Part shown: piece after piece, positions 33,765-44,994 of the stretch
Layout: each line of letters opens with the position of its first letter
How positions within the stretch are numbered: position 1 is the first letter of the stretch
Assembly: GCA_949825065.1 (NCBI GenBank)
Contig: OX463842.1
Location: 48,095,436 to 48,159,435 of the forward strand
Origin: Odontocerum albicorne
Taxonomy: Eukaryota > Arthropoda > Insecta > Trichoptera > Odontoceridae
Reading direction: 5' to 3'
Length of the DNA stretch: 64,000 nucleotides
Notes under the pieces: model-generated
Seen by the model: only the letters and a program-made list of their open reading frames with translations
Told to the model about the DNA's origin: nothing
Database searches by the model: none
Made by a program: the position numbers and the translations under genes

Positions 33765-33972
33765 GGCAGATCATCCAAACTATGTAGAATAATTTGTACC
33801 ATCAAATTAAAGTCATTATGCAATTACACGAGTCTATACGAAAACTTAAAAAAAAACACAATTCTAAATCAATAAATTCACCAATACAATCAAACGTGTG
33901 CCAGTGTGTGACGTAAGTATATTCATTCTAAAAAAAACGCTATGGGTGAGAAAGCGACGCTACTCAACACTC
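33765..33972 (+). repeat. Dispersed repeat joined to a partial TTAA-MITE
   Basis: 33765-33865 matches 28120-28260. 33876-33972 (ATTCACCAATACAATCAAACG, then CGCTATGGGTGAGAAAGCGA) matches the middle of the TTAA MITEs at 49888 and 57726. Neither end of the MITE is present. Confidence 0.6.
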
Positions 33973-34560
33973 GCACACGTACAAGAGCTAACGAGTATCG
34001 TTACGAGACAAATGTTCAAACCAGACTGATAACTTTTTTTGGTTTTTAAGAATCGAACCCGAAACCCCGTACAAGAATTCAGTCATACGAAGAAGTTATA
34101 AATCACTCATTACATATTGTTTGGTTATGTAATGAATAAATAAATAACTTAATATTCTTGAATAAATTTGTATGGGTAATCTTTAATATATCTGAATTGA
34201 CAACACGGCATTTTCTTTTGATGCTCGATTATTTTGCTGAACGGGGAACAACTTCAGGAATAACACCACAAAACTTTAAAGACCAATTTCAGATTATATA
34301 TCAAACCGAATGTGGTAAGTCGATGAGAACATCATTGAACTATTGAGAACCAAGTCAAAGGACCGTACTACGCTGGAATTCAACAGATACTTCCATGTCA
34401 ACCTTGGTTCCATCAGAAAAATATATCCTACGTCTTGAGAATGCGGATAGGTAATTGATTGATCGCTTTACATTTGGCGAAAATCAAAATTCTTGGTAGC
34501 CACATATGCGGGAGTGTTCTGAATGAGGAAACACTCGATCACGTATTTTTACCAGAATAA
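33973..34560. other. No confident feature
   Basis: A 62-codon frame at 34158-34346 has no recognised match. AATCGAACCCGAAACCCCG at 34052-34070 resembles an inverted tRNA/SINE B box, but no other SINE part is clear. Confidence 0.35.
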
Positions 34561-34564
34561 CACT

Positions 34565-35945
34565 GGGACTGGGGCCTTTTTTTATGTATCAGAACTCAAA
34601 ACTCCCAGATGGAAGTCAATCATCTTATCAACTAAACCAAGGAGGTTATCAATTTAACAAAGAACTCCAGTCATCTAAAACGCCCAGATGGAAGTCAATC
34701 ATCTTATCAACTAAACCGAGGAGGTTATCAATTTAACAAAGAACTCCAGTCATCTAAAACGCCCAGATGGAAGTCAATCATCTTATCAACTAAACCGAGG
34801 AGGTTATCAATTTAACAAAGAACTCCAGTAATCTAAAACGCCCAGATGGAAGTCAATCATCTTATCAACTAAACCGAGGAGGTTATCAATTTAACAAAGA
34901 ACTCCAGTCATCTAAAACGCCCAGATGGAAGTCAATCATCTTATCAACTAAACCGAGGAGGTTATCAATTTAACAAAGAACTCCAGTCATCTAAAACGCC
35001 CAGATGGAAGTCAATCATCTTATCAACTAAACCTAGGAGGTTATCAATTTAACAAAGAACTCCAGTCATCTATAACGCCCAGATGGAAGTCAATCATCTT
35101 ATCAACTAAACCTAGGAGGTTATCAATTTAACAAAGAACTCCAGTAATCTAAAACGCCCAGATGGAAGTCAATCATCTTATCAACTAAACCGAGGAGGTT
35201 ATCAATTTAACAAAGAACTCCAGTCATCTAAAACGCCCAGATGGAAGTCAATCATCTTATCAACTAAACCGAGGAGGTTATCAATTTAACAAAGAACTCC
35301 AGTCATCTAAAACACCCAGATGGAAGTCAATCATCTTATCAACTAAACCTAGGAGGTTATCAATTTAACAAAGAACTCCAGTCATCTATAACGCCCAGAT
35401 TGAAGTCAATCATCTTATCAACTAAACCTAGGAGGTTATCAATTTAACAAAGAACTTCAGTCATCTAAAACGCCCAGATGGAAGTCAATCATCTTATCAA
35501 CTAAACCTAGGAGGTTATCAATTTAACAAAGAACTCCAGTCATCTATAACGCCCAGATGGAAGTCAATCATCTTATCAACTAAACCTAGGAGGTTATCAA
35601 TTTAACAAAGAACTCCAGTAATCTAAAACGCCCAGATGGAAGTCAATCATCTTATCAACTAAACCGAGGAGGTTATCAATTTAACAAAGAACTCCAGTCA
35701 TCTAAAACGCCCAGATGGAAGTCAATCATCTTATCAACTAAACCGAGGAGGTTATCAATTTAACAAAGAACTCCAGTCATCTAAAACGCCCAGATGGAAG
35801 TCAATCATCTTATCAACTAAACCTAGGAGGTTATCAATTTAACAAAGAACTCCAGTCATCTATAACGCCCAGATTGAAGTCAATCATCTTATCAACTAAA
35901 CCTAGGAGGTTATCAATTTAACAAAGAACTCCAGTCCTCTAAAAC
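34565..35945 (-). repeat. 79-bp satellite derived from a SINE1 head, about 17 copies
   Basis: CCCAGATGGAAGTCAATCAT starts units at 34604, 34683, 34762 and 34841, and the 79-bp spacing holds to about 35945. On the minus strand each unit reads GGTTTAGTTGATAAGATGAT and CCATCTGGGCG, the A-box region of SINE1 heads. A degraded SINE1 interior lies at 34565-34603 (poly-T), marking the seed copy. Units differ by single bases (CCGAGG/CCTAGG; AAAACG/TATAACG) arranged in recurring order. Confidence 0.92.
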
Positions 35946-36415
35946 GAAAGGAGGCATTTACGATCAATCTTTTTATGAATACATTTTATCGTCGTTTTTA
36001 TTTCATTCTTCTTTTCAGACGATATGTATCAATTATGGTGGTGAAATGTCGGCGTCACAGTAGCTTTATAAGCTATGATTGATTACATTAAAGCTGTCCA
36101 GTTCGTACGAATAACATCGGCTTTTATAATTTTCGGCCACTTGTCCTAAAAAGGTCATCTAAAAATGATTTATGTATTGGCTAAGGCCAGAGTTTGTCAA
36201 ATTTTTTTGGGGTAAATATTAGTTAATACAAATTGATTAATCTTACGATCATTCGAACCAAATGTTGAAAGTATTAATAAATACTTGAAGTCAATTTTAA
36301 CTGTGTATAAATGTCACAGTGGATTGTATTAGGTGTTAACATAAGTTTTGTTAGTTTTTTTTCCAATTTGAATCATTACTGGTGATGAAAAATGGTTTGA
36401 AACTGGTGATGAAAT
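35946..36415. other. No recognisable feature
   Basis: No supported structure. Confidence 0.4.
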
Positions 36416-36419
36416 ATGT

Positions 36420-36690
36420 TTGAAGGGGATCTTCATGAATAATATGGTTTAAGCGGTCCTCATCGAAGTCCACTGGTCTTCCGGAACGCTCCATGTCTTT
36501 CAGGTCGAAATTACCTTCTTTGAAACGCAAAAAACCATCGACGAGCTGTCATTTAATTCATAGCACCTTCACCGTACACTTCGCAAATATCGCGAGCAAT
36601 TTTGGCTGCTTTATTCCCTCGATTGAACGCGAACAGAAGGAGGTGTTGAAAATGCTCACTTTCGTATACTTGATATTCCATTTCAAAGGC
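36420..36690 (-). pseudogene. Mariner transposase N-terminal fragment
   Basis: The minus strand begins MEYQVYESEHFQHLLLFAFN, then KAAKIARDICEVYGEGAMN, a stop and TARRWFFAF: the paired helix-turn-helix DNA-binding domain of a mariner transposase. ERSGR and DxDRLN-like residues follow in broken frames. The catalytic domain and terminal repeats are absent. Confidence 0.75.
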
Positions 36691-36934
36691 TTGTAATCAG
36701 ATAAAATAGTCTATGTAACGTAAAAGCCCCTACAGCATCTTGTAGAACAGATCATTGGCTTTCAAATGACGTATAACATTTAGCATTTTATTTTACTTTT
36801 AGTGTTAATTTTTAAATTGAAAAAAAATATGGGCACAACTTATGTTAACACTCAATACATTGAATACGAATAACATACTGGTGTGTTTACATTTAAACGA
36901 TAGTAATGAATATAAGAAAATATAATAAAAATAA

Positions 36935-37035
36935 AAGGACAATTTATATAGCTGCGTTTACTAATTAAACTCTCTTCAAGGGCTTTCTAGCTCGGGACTC
37001 AACCCTACTATTATTGACAGATTAAAAAATATACA
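36935..37035 (-). mobile_element. SINE2 copy
   Basis: The minus strand reads TTTTTAATCTGTCAATAATA, GGGTTGAGTCCCGAGCTAG, then CTATATAAATTGTCCTTTT and an AT-rich tail, in SINE2 order. Confidence 0.6.
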
Positions 37036-37179
37036 TTAATTATGTGTAAAGATAGGAAGGTAGTGGTTGTGGCCAATAGATTAATTAGTTCCTTGAATCT
37101 GCATACACATACATATATTCAGAAAAACTTATTTGGTATAAAAACCACCGAAAAAATATCAAAGGAAGTCGAACTACAT

Positions 37180-37300
37180 ACAAATAACCCTGTGTAGATC
37201 TTCCGATGTGTGATGGGAACACATACGGCTTTAGGTGTAGTAAAGTGTATGTGTGTAGTAGTGTTCATAAAAGTTCATAAGTTCCATTCGTCGTACATTC
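37180..37300 (+). repeat. Dispersed repeat, unknown family
   Basis: GATCTTCCGATGTGTGATGG, CTTTAGGTGTAGTAAAGTGT and ATGTGTGTAGTAG are matched in inverted orientation at 44645-44735. No terminal structure recognised. Confidence 0.5.
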
Positions 37301-38470
37301 ACTTTTCGAAGTCTCGCATTTCGAAGTACAAGATTCGCAGCTGCGAATGGATGTTCATGTTCAAGAACTTTCACTAACACCGAGCAGTGGAAGTACACTT
37401 TGAATATAAATAGTTAATAATACTCTTTACTAAAGAAAATGTAGCATGGTCCCTGTAACGTTTCACAAATTTGCCCCAATACAACATTGTAACGACGTGC
37501 AGTAATTTAAATTATTTTATCAACTTTAATATAAGCCTCGATTCTAATAAATAGCAAGTTATTTAGGTAAATGCATTACATAAAACTAACAATAATGACA
37601 AATTAATACATCTTGTTACGAATTAGCAGGAATATTTCAGTTTGTTAAAATCAAATAATATTTGGTTACGTTCGTCAAAAGTCACTACGTTAGTCTGCAT
37701 TGGCTAGGGATGGGGTATACGATAATTGGATTTTCAATTTTTTATAAATAAAATTAAATGTTCGTAATTAGTATTAATTCGTAGTGGATCTTGGTCTGGT
37801 TAAAGATAGATACAAATCATACAATACATTAGAAAATCAGTATAATGAAAATTAGGAATTAAAACGCCAGTTTAGAGAAAAACAATTTTTCGATTTCAAA
37901 AAAACGATTCGATTTGTAAAATAAAACGATTTACTCCATCCCTTTGAGACACGATATTTCAAAAGTCACAGGGACCATGCTAAATTTTCTTGAGTATAGT
38001 GCACATTCACTTATTACCTAGTAAAAGTATTCAGTAGTAATAATTTACTTTCACTGACCATCCTTTTCCACTAACATATATATACATAAATACCATCACG
38101 TCATGCCCCCTTTGAAATGACAGATCTCTGCGCCTTTCTATTCATTTCCAAATTCCTCACCTCATTCAAATCCACAAATAACGATATGTATGCTCTTCTG
38201 TTAGTCATATTTCTAACCTTTCTTCACATATTTTTTTCTAACTATTGTACCATTTTGTTGTCGCTCTCTTTTAATATTAACAAAAATATTCTCGATTTGT
38301 GGTCAACCAATACCAAGATTATTTTCTCATTTATACTTATAACATCGGTGTCTAACAAAGTCATTGCTTATCCTACCGTTCTTTACTCTATCAAACATTG
38401 TTTTACAAAATATCCTACACAAGACACGCATTTATAACGTTGTTACTTTTTACCAAGAAATTGTCATAAA
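37301..38470. other. No confident feature
   Basis: Mostly unassigned. 38090-38150 (CCATCACGTCATGCCCCC, ACAGATCTCTGCGCC) may be a very degraded minus-strand family A tail. The 106-codon frame at 38117-38437 is hydrophobic and low-complexity and is not called. Confidence 0.35.
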
Positions 38471-38479
38471 ATAAAGTAA

Positions 38480-38665
38480 CTTGTGTCTGTTTGGTTGGGA
38501 AAGATTGCCGTAAACCAATAAAGTATTATTGCATTACGCTATCATTGCATGCAGTACAATCTAGCAGGTTAATTCCCATGTAGTATTATGTTCTTAACAA
38601 TCAGAAAGATGCTTAAGAGGCCTGAAATGAAAACCGTACTGGAATGTTTTTGAAAACTGTCCATT
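38480..38665 (-). mobile_element. SINE1 fragments
   Basis: 38490-38530 is a plus-strand tail piece (GGTTGGGAAAGATTGCCG). 38555-38665 is a minus-strand tail and interior ending before the head (GAAAACCGTACTGGAATG). Both are degraded. Confidence 0.5.
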
Positions 38666-39105
38666 GTATAATTTGTCCAATGCCGTTAAGCCGAAAATCA
38701 AACAAAACATAATGTGACCGTTAAGTAAAAATGAAATGAAATATACGTGTATATGCAGTAGCTATAACATAACGTAAGGAGTATTATTGTACAATTTTTA
38801 AGAAGCCATAAATCATTTAAGTTCTGCTTCAATTTACGATGCAAACTGTAAGGATAAGTTGAATAAACCAATTCGATACAATTCCTTAATTAATTAACTT
38901 CAGAGTATGTAAACAGAAACATTGTTCGCATTCCCAAATACATTACGCTGTCAAAGTAAACAGATTTACAAAATAAATGAAAATTGATTTGTTGCCATTG
39001 TTAAAATTGGCCTTTGCAAATAACACATCTAATAAAGCTGCGAAGTGGGTTAACGTTTTCATTGGAGTTTTAAAAGTTCTTTTTTTCGTGTTGGGTGGAT
39101 GAATT
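38666..39105. other. No recognisable feature
   Basis: AT-rich, nothing supported. Confidence 0.45.
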
Positions 39106-39235
39106 ATGTTTTTAAAGAGGAGAATAATACACCCTTGCCAAAAAGGATTGTATTTCTATGGCCTAAATTGTTATTTATATAATAATATAACAATTAACAA
39201 GTCTCAAGGACAGACTTTAAATAAGTCTACCTACA
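39106..39235 (+). pseudogene. Helitron-type Pif1 helicase fragment
   Basis: The frame carries NNITINKSQGQTLNKS at about 39181-39228. The TINKSQGQT signature is the conserved C-terminal helicase motif of Pif1-family proteins, including the RepHel protein of Helitrons. Only about 40 codons remain, with no Rep domain and no CTRR terminus nearby. Host Pif1 is less likely in this setting. Confidence 0.55.
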
Positions 39236-39640
39236 CACAGCGGCGGCTGACCCCGAGGTGCGCTGGTGCGATGAGCACCATCGCACCTCGAGACGCTGAG
39301 CGAATATGAAATATCGCTGTCTCACGGTTTACTTTAAGCCTCTGTCTACCCTATATGAATTTGCGTTTCCATCCGGTGCGTATTGGAGATCGCTCCGGTA
39401 GTATTGGCAAACTTGGCCGATCAATTTGAAAGGAATATTTTTTTAAATTTTACTTTAATTTTTTTTATTTTCACTTAAATAAAAATCCTCGTACTATTTG
39501 TCAGTATTCTTATAAATATTTAATCTATACAAATATTTAACATTTTTGGAAGTGAATTTTGCGAATACATAATTTAATTATTGCGAATTATTTCTCCGGT
39601 TCAGCGCACCAGCGCGCCTCATCAGTTTTTTGCCATCTCT
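39236..39640. mobile_element. Possible MITE with GC-rich subterminal inverted repeats
   Basis: AGGTGCGCTGGTGCGATGAG at 39256-39275 is matched inverted near 39603-39622 (AGGCGCGCTGGTGCGCTGAA on the minus strand). The GC-rich edges enclose an AT-rich centre. Neither outer termini nor a target duplication are clear. Confidence 0.35.
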
Positions 39641-40348
39641 TGGCTAAATATTTGTTGCTTTAGTTAAATATTTTTTTAATACCAATTTATAAAAAAAAAT
39701 ATAATCCATATTGCTATGTTCGCTCTTTTCTATCAATACTTAGAGAGTTTATTGTTTTTTGTAGAATGGTGGCAAGCCTTTTTGGCGGGAAAACAACCTC
39801 CTTACGACACCTTCCAAAATACTTGCCCGTCGCACTAGGTAACTCCTTCGTGCTCTAACAATAACACCATCCAATGAAGAGGCTCAAATAACACCTCTAT
39901 AAAAACACAAGTCAACCACGCAACATGAAAAAGTAGAATCATTAAAATTTCAATAAAAACGTTACATTGTTTCACTGGTAGACACCCCGTCACTCAAGTT
40001 TATGTAACATATGTGGATTATGTTTTACAAAAACCAAATGCTTCTTTCTCAAAAGCTCGAAGACGAGCTGACATAAAAATGAAAACTGATCCTAGGCCCA
40101 AGCAAGCACAATAACTGGAAGAATCCAATTCTATATTCCCCATAAAAATGTTGCATATAAAAAAATGCTACATTCAATATTTTTATTCCAGATTTTTACT
40201 TATGTATTACCAAGTATTTAGTTGCTGTTTTCGCACGTCCATGAAATAGATTTTCAGCTAGTAATAAATAACTATGTAAATAGTGCACAAAATTCTGTCA
40301 CTTACCTTAAAAGAAAATGACATGATGGTATTTTCTATAATATAAAAT
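39641..40348. other. No recognisable feature
   Basis: GTGGCAAGCCTTTTTGGCGG at 39767-39786 is locally GC-rich, but no family is recognised. Confidence 0.4.
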
Positions 40349-40358
40349 AAGTCAATTT

Positions 40359-40936
40359 CTTCTTCTTCTTCAGTTTCAATTCTGGGGATTGGTTAGCAGC
40401 AAAGCCCTGCATCTCCTCCTCCACTCCGCTCGGTCCTCAGCAATCCTCTTGAGCTCTGTATAGGAGGTGCAGTCCATATCATGGCATATTTGCTCCAGAC
40501 ACTCTCGGCGAGGACGCCCTCTGCCAATCGATCCCTCAATTATTCCCTCCAGTATATTGTGCAGGAGATTTTCATGTCGCAACATATGACCCATTCATTC
40601 TGCACGCCTTTCCGATATGGTGCTTGACAGGTGTCTGGTTTCTTCGATCCTGCTGAGAACCTCGTCTTTTGTAATGTGGTCTCTCCAGGAAATCCTTAGG
40701 ATTCGTCTATAGGTCCACATCTCGAAGGTCTCCAATCTTTTTTGATCTCTTTCGCGTATGCACCATGTCTCGCAACCACACATCAAAATACTCCATACAT
40801 ATGTTTTGACCAATTGCTTGTGGAACTTTAGGTCCATGTTGTTGTCCCCTAGTTTAACATAGGATATTTTAAGTTCTTGCAACGTGGAAAAGTCACAAGT
40901 GTTTTGACCAATTGCTTGTCAATTTCATTTTATGTC
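40359..40936 (-). pseudogene. LINE family J C-terminus with 10-bp target duplication
   Basis: The minus strand reads LKISYVKLGDNNMDLKFHKQ, ILMCGCETWCIRERDQKRLE, RRILRISWRDHITKDEVLSR (40595-40882), a stop, then GHMLRHENLLHNILEGIIEG, GRGRPRRECLEQI and DRAEWRRRCRALL, ending at 40376. It ends in a GAAGAAGAAGAA tail at 40359-40372. AAGTCAATTT flanks it at 40349-40358 and 40937-40946. The 5' end shows an 18-bp internal duplication (TTTTGACCAATTGCTTGT at 40804 and again near 40901). One stop separates two otherwise open frames, so the copy is fairly young. Confidence 0.88.
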
Positions 40937-40969
40937 AAGTCAATTTATATCTTTTTATAAAAATAATTT

Positions 40970-41225
40970 TTTGATGTAGGAGTAAATGTATCGTCTATGC
41001 TATTTATTGATGTAGGATTAAATGTATCGTTTATGCTATTTATTGATGTAGGAGTAAATGTATCGTCTATGCCATTTATTGATGTAGGAGTAAATGTATC
41101 GTCTATGCTATTTGCTGATGTAGAGGTAAATTTATCACCTATGCTATTTATTGATGTAGGAGTAAATGTATCGTCTATGCTATTTATTGCTGTAGGAGTA
41201 AATGTATCGTCTATGCTATTTATTT
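40970..41225. repeat. 36-bp minisatellite, 7 copies
   Basis: The unit TGATGTAGGAGTAAATGTAT plus CGTCTATGCTATTTAT repeats with few changes. As 36 is divisible by three it gives a periodic frame (FIDVGVNVSSML), which is better explained by the repeat than by a protein. Confidence 0.9.
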
Positions 41226-41756
41226 ACATAAATTTGAATATTCGACTTAAAAAAAAAAACGTTTGTTGCAATAAACAACTTTTAGAGTTTTTTTTAAATA
41301 AAAACAACCATCAATCCCGCTGCTTACCAAATTTCAATTAGACATTTCAAAGAAGAGCCACTTGAAAGTTTAATGATGACCCTTGGTATATGAAAAAACA
41401 TGAGCTGGGAATCAAATTAAATTACGTTTTAAATTTTTCATTTTATCTTGCTTTAAAATCTGCAGACACATACACGGAACTTCTTTCAGTAAACGATTAA
41501 AACCTTATTGTGTTCTATTCGGTACAATAAATTTATTCGACAAAAATGAAGTCGACCACAAAGTTTAGCTCCTTACCGACGCAACATTTTTCAGACACAG
41601 ATCCAAAAGATACAATGAAAACATTCTATCAAAGAACTTGAATACAAATGTATAAAGTTTGAAGTGATCCTTTCGCGAAATTTGGATTAATATACATTTT
41701 TCCTTTACTTTTAAATCTCTAGAAGAACGTTTTATAACCTCTTCGTATACAGTATT
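41226..41756. other. No recognisable feature
   Basis: AT-rich, nothing supported. Confidence 0.45.
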
Positions 41757-41840
41757 ACCTGGTGGGTTTATTGCTTTGTAACAATCACTTCCAACTAACC
41801 AAAAAGATTTTTAAATAAGCCTTCAATGAAAACCAGACGT
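41757..41840 (-). mobile_element. SINE1 tail fragment
   Basis: The plus strand reads ACCTGGTGGGTTTATTGCTT, then ACTTCCAACTAACCAAAAAG and GAAAACCAGACG: the tail and interior of a minus-strand SINE1 without head. Confidence 0.55.
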
Positions 41841-41849
41841 GAACATACA

Positions 41850-42035
41850 TACATACATATCATTACGTCGTTTTCCTGTTGGAGAGACAGAGATGAGGAA
41901 ACGACAGATTTTCTCATCGACATATATTTTTTGCCTTTTTTTATTCCTTACACCTTCTCATACAGTTCTTACGATTTCTTTGACTTTTAACATTTTCTTC
42001 TTTCAAAATATCATATATTTGATTCAAATTTGATG
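41850..42035 (-). mobile_element. LINE family A tail fragment
   Basis: CATTACGTCGTTTTCCTGTT, GAGAGACAGAGATGAGGA and CACCTTCTCATACAG follow the order of 1-110. Degraded. Confidence 0.6.
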
Positions 42036-42103
42036 GAACCGTTTTTAAAAAATATTCAGACTGGAACACTAAAAAGTGTGGATGTCAATGGAAATTTAAT
42101 AGT

Positions 42104-42486
42104 TGTGACGGGATCCACGGTCGTCGCTGAATATTGTCGCATACATACGGTCAATGACCGACGAAACGAACTTCGGATACCTCGATAAATTATACTAAAC
42201 AGTCCAAAGGTCACATGCCCGACATGAGGCCGGCCGAGCATCGCGCCGCATTCCGTAGTAGAAAGAGAACGCACCACGCTGTCTCGCCAGTTTCGTAAAT
42301 AAATGGTTACCTACAATACTACAATTGACCATTTCTGCATTCACAGGAGCGAGGTAGAATCATATCGCGGGCGCACTCCCGCGCCCATTCTGAAATGTTA
42401 TAAATACCTACGTATTATCAAATAAATTATTCATTCACTCTCTCCTTCCGCATTGCGATTTAACGTGTTTTATTTATTTACCAACA
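42104..42486 (+). mobile_element. Solo LTR-like repeat
   Basis: It starts TGTGACGGGATCC and ends ATTTACCAACA, a TG...CA form. It holds a GC-rich upstream region, TTATAAATACCTAC (TATA box, about 42400-42413), an AATAAA just after it and TTCATTCACTCTCTCC as a putative start region. An inverted, diverged partner lies at 12060-12470. Internal coding sequence and a clear target duplication are missing. Confidence 0.45.
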
Positions 42487-43058
42487 ATCATAATCATCAT
42501 ATACCTTTAAGGGACATTTCCCTAAAGTTGATTGAAATGGAAACTAGAGCTTTATAATAGAGCTAAAACTGATATAAAATACATCGTAGTGAAACGTGGA
42601 TGTGTAAAATGCATTGAAGCAGTCAAGTAAATGCGGAGGGAATACATAAAACATTGAAAATAATATGGGATATAATATATTTCCGTGTCTAGACTATCAA
42701 TTATGCCACGTGTTTACAATAAGAACCAACTGAGATCTCTCTATTATTCGCCACAATTAGGTCCTGCCCAGATCATGTCATCCCGATGTTCGGATAAACT
42801 AGCGAATGTTAGTACAAGTTCTGTATATCCCCACAACCACATTCGGTGTAACGTTCGTTCAAGAAACCCAATATTTGCATGTTCGCCTTGCATCTAACCA
42901 CCCCTACTCGGATTCTATATGGGTGTCAATGGGAAACCAATTAAATCCCCAACTCATAAACTAAAAGAAAGCCTTACAAATTAGATTAAAGAGGTCGTCA
43001 ATAGGTACATATATTAAAATGTTGGATATGGAAAATATACTTTCAAATACTATCAAGA
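42487..43058. other. No confident feature; weak LINE A trace at 42540-42680
   Basis: GTGAAACGTGGATGTGTAAA and AGTCAAGTAAATGCGGAGGG, then AAAATAATATGGGATATAAT, recall the family A thumb region on the plus strand. The rest is unassigned. Confidence 0.35.
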
Positions 43059-43681
43059 TTAACCTTTCCTTCCCTGTGTTGGGTATCTTCTACACATTGC
43101 TTCTTATGACCATCAATATCTCTATAAATATAATAAATACAAGGTTAAGATTTTAGGTGTTCCTCCATAATATATTTACGCATTGATTTAAAAAATAATA
43201 TTAATAATAATCAGAATTTATCGACTACATCGAGGTGTTTTGTGAAGATCGGAAACAAATTCGCATTTAAACGCTGTGAGTGCCTCGTCTTGACGATAGG
43301 TGAAGAGTATGCGGGAAGCGTGACACTATATTCGCATCTCACTCTTGCATACTTCACTGAATTGCAAGGAGCTCAATTGTCTCAATCGTCGCAAGCGTAA
43401 GCCACGCCGGGAGTAAGCCACTATCGCTCCGCGCCGCGGTAGCTTTTGGGCTTGCAATCAGATTAGACCTGCGCCCGTTCCGTGAGCGTTGCCAGATGGT
43501 TTTTTAATGTTTTCAGCAAATAAATCTCAATTATTATAATTTTTAACTTCAATTATAATTAAGGGGATTATCTATGAATGTTCTTATTTTTCCGATTTAA
43601 AATCGCTAATTTTTGATCGCGTACTCACTACCCAACGCCGGAGCGCGCGTTTCAATTTTAGCACCGTAAGGGAAGGGTTAA
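43059..43681 (+). mobile_element. TTAA MITE family 1, copy A (piggyBac-type)
   Basis: TTAA at 43059-43062 and 43678-43681. The ends are TTAACCTTTCCTTCCCTGTG and, inverted, TTAACCCTTCCCTTACGGTG. No transposase. The centre is GC-rich and includes an inverted pair GTGAAGAGTATGC/GCATACTTCAC. Precise TTAA flanks with CCCTT-type ends indicate mobilisation by a piggyBac-class transposase. Copy B (54637-55265, minus) is its closest relative. Confidence 0.8.
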
Positions 43682-43741
43682 TAAAATGTTGTTCTCCAAT
43701 ATACGTAGAAAAAAAATTTTTGACCAAACTATCAAAAAGTA

Positions 43742-43833
43742 TTGTAATTTGTTTAATCAAACACTGTTTATTCCACTTTTTGTGGAATTCCACAATAAGT
43801 GGAATAAACATTGTTTGATGAAACAAATTACAA
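43742..43833. repeat. Small hairpin with PLE-like arms
   Basis: Arms 43742-43780 and 43795-43833 (TTGTAATTTGTTTAATCAAA / inverted TTGTAATTTGTTTCATCAAA) meet at TGTGGAATTCCACA. The arm sequence equals the outer arm of the larger palindrome beside it. Confidence 0.85.
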
Positions 43834-43836
43834 TGT

Positions 43837-44148
43837 ATTATTTATAGTTAAGGCATTACCATTGTAAAGGTTTAAAGAAGTTGTAATTTGTTTTATCAAA
43901 CACTGTTTATTCCACTTTTTTGTAACGGTATAACCCTACCGGTTTCAAGGCTTTCACCTCATCTTCAGGGGAACACAAACAAGAGTGTTTGAAGTCTTGT
44001 TTGTGCTCCCCTGAAGATGAGGTGAAATCCTTGAAACCGGTAGGGTTATTACCGTTACAAAAAAGCAGAATAAACAGTGTTTGATGAAACAAATTATAGT
44101 GTTTTTAAACCTCCACAATGTTAATGCCTTAACTATAGTATAAATAAT
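43837..44148. mobile_element. Large palindrome, Penelope-like terminal repeat pair
   Basis: Two arms of about 150 bp meet head to head near 43990. Each arm has, outward to inward, TAGTTAAGGCATTA, AATTTGTTTTATCAAACACT, GTTTATTCCACTTTTT, GTAACGGTATAACCCTACCG and CACCTCATCTTCAGGGG. The same units flank a coding remnant at 49315-49705 and form another palindrome at 51516-51768. Inverted terminal units of this kind are common in Penelope-like elements, but a foldback transposon is possible. Confidence 0.6.
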
Positions 44149-44994
44149 ATATAAAATATCAAAAAGTATTTGTTTTGGACTCACAACACTTCCTAACAAT
44201 TCATACATCAAAATGTTCCATTATATTTTATTTGTAAAGCGGTACGGTAGACATGAGAGCTGTATTCCCTGAAGGCATGTTGTCCATATCAAATATACAT
44301 ACTCTGTCATATTCCTACAAAACAATATTTATGATGGAACAAAAAATCTGAAACCCGAACAGAAAAAAAACATTAATATTTCATCAATTCACTGAGATTT
44401 TTTCGTCATGTTTTTATTATTTTTTTTAAAAGATGTTTACTTTTATTATTTTTCTAAATATTGTACTATACATTAGCTCAATTGTCACTGAAGGATTAAT
44501 TTCATAATTTGTCTATTTGTTTTCAAGTCTCTTTCTGTGACGTGAAATTATCTGCCTCTTAAAGTTAGATACTCGAATATGGGTGGCATGTGGAACTTTA
44601 GGAAGCATTTGAATACAACCTTTTTTGGGAGGGCATATTACAATTTATAATCAAATATGAATACAACACACATACAAAACACTACACCTAAAGCTGAATG
44701 TGTTACTATCACACAGTAGAAGATCGACAAAAGTTTATTTGTAGTTTGTCTTCCCTTAGAAAATTTTCAGCGGTTTTCCTACACAACACTTTTTTCCTGT
44801 TTTTCAGAACACAGGGAGATGCGGGGTAGTAACTGATCTAACGGTCGCAGCTTCCTATCTTTGCACTCAAATTATTTATTTTATTTGTCAATAAAAATAA
44901 TTATATATTTAATTTGTCAATAATGGTGGCCATGAGTCTTGAATTGGAACGCCTTTGAGAAACGTTTGTTTTCTTAACAGACATGTATAAATTA
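44149..44994. other. Unassigned, with inverted dispersed repeat at 44645-44735
   Basis: 44645-44735 is the inverted match to 37180-37300. The rest shows nothing recognisable. Confidence 0.45.

Noticed and set aside
34604..35945. CRISPR-like look of the regular arrays (also 46465-48555 and 3575-5760)
   Set aside because: Whole units repeat without variable spacers; these are eukaryotic satellites.
40997..41341. 114-codon ORF with repeated LFIDVGVNVSSM
   Set aside because: A 36-bp minisatellite gives any frame a 12-residue period; no other sign of a gene.
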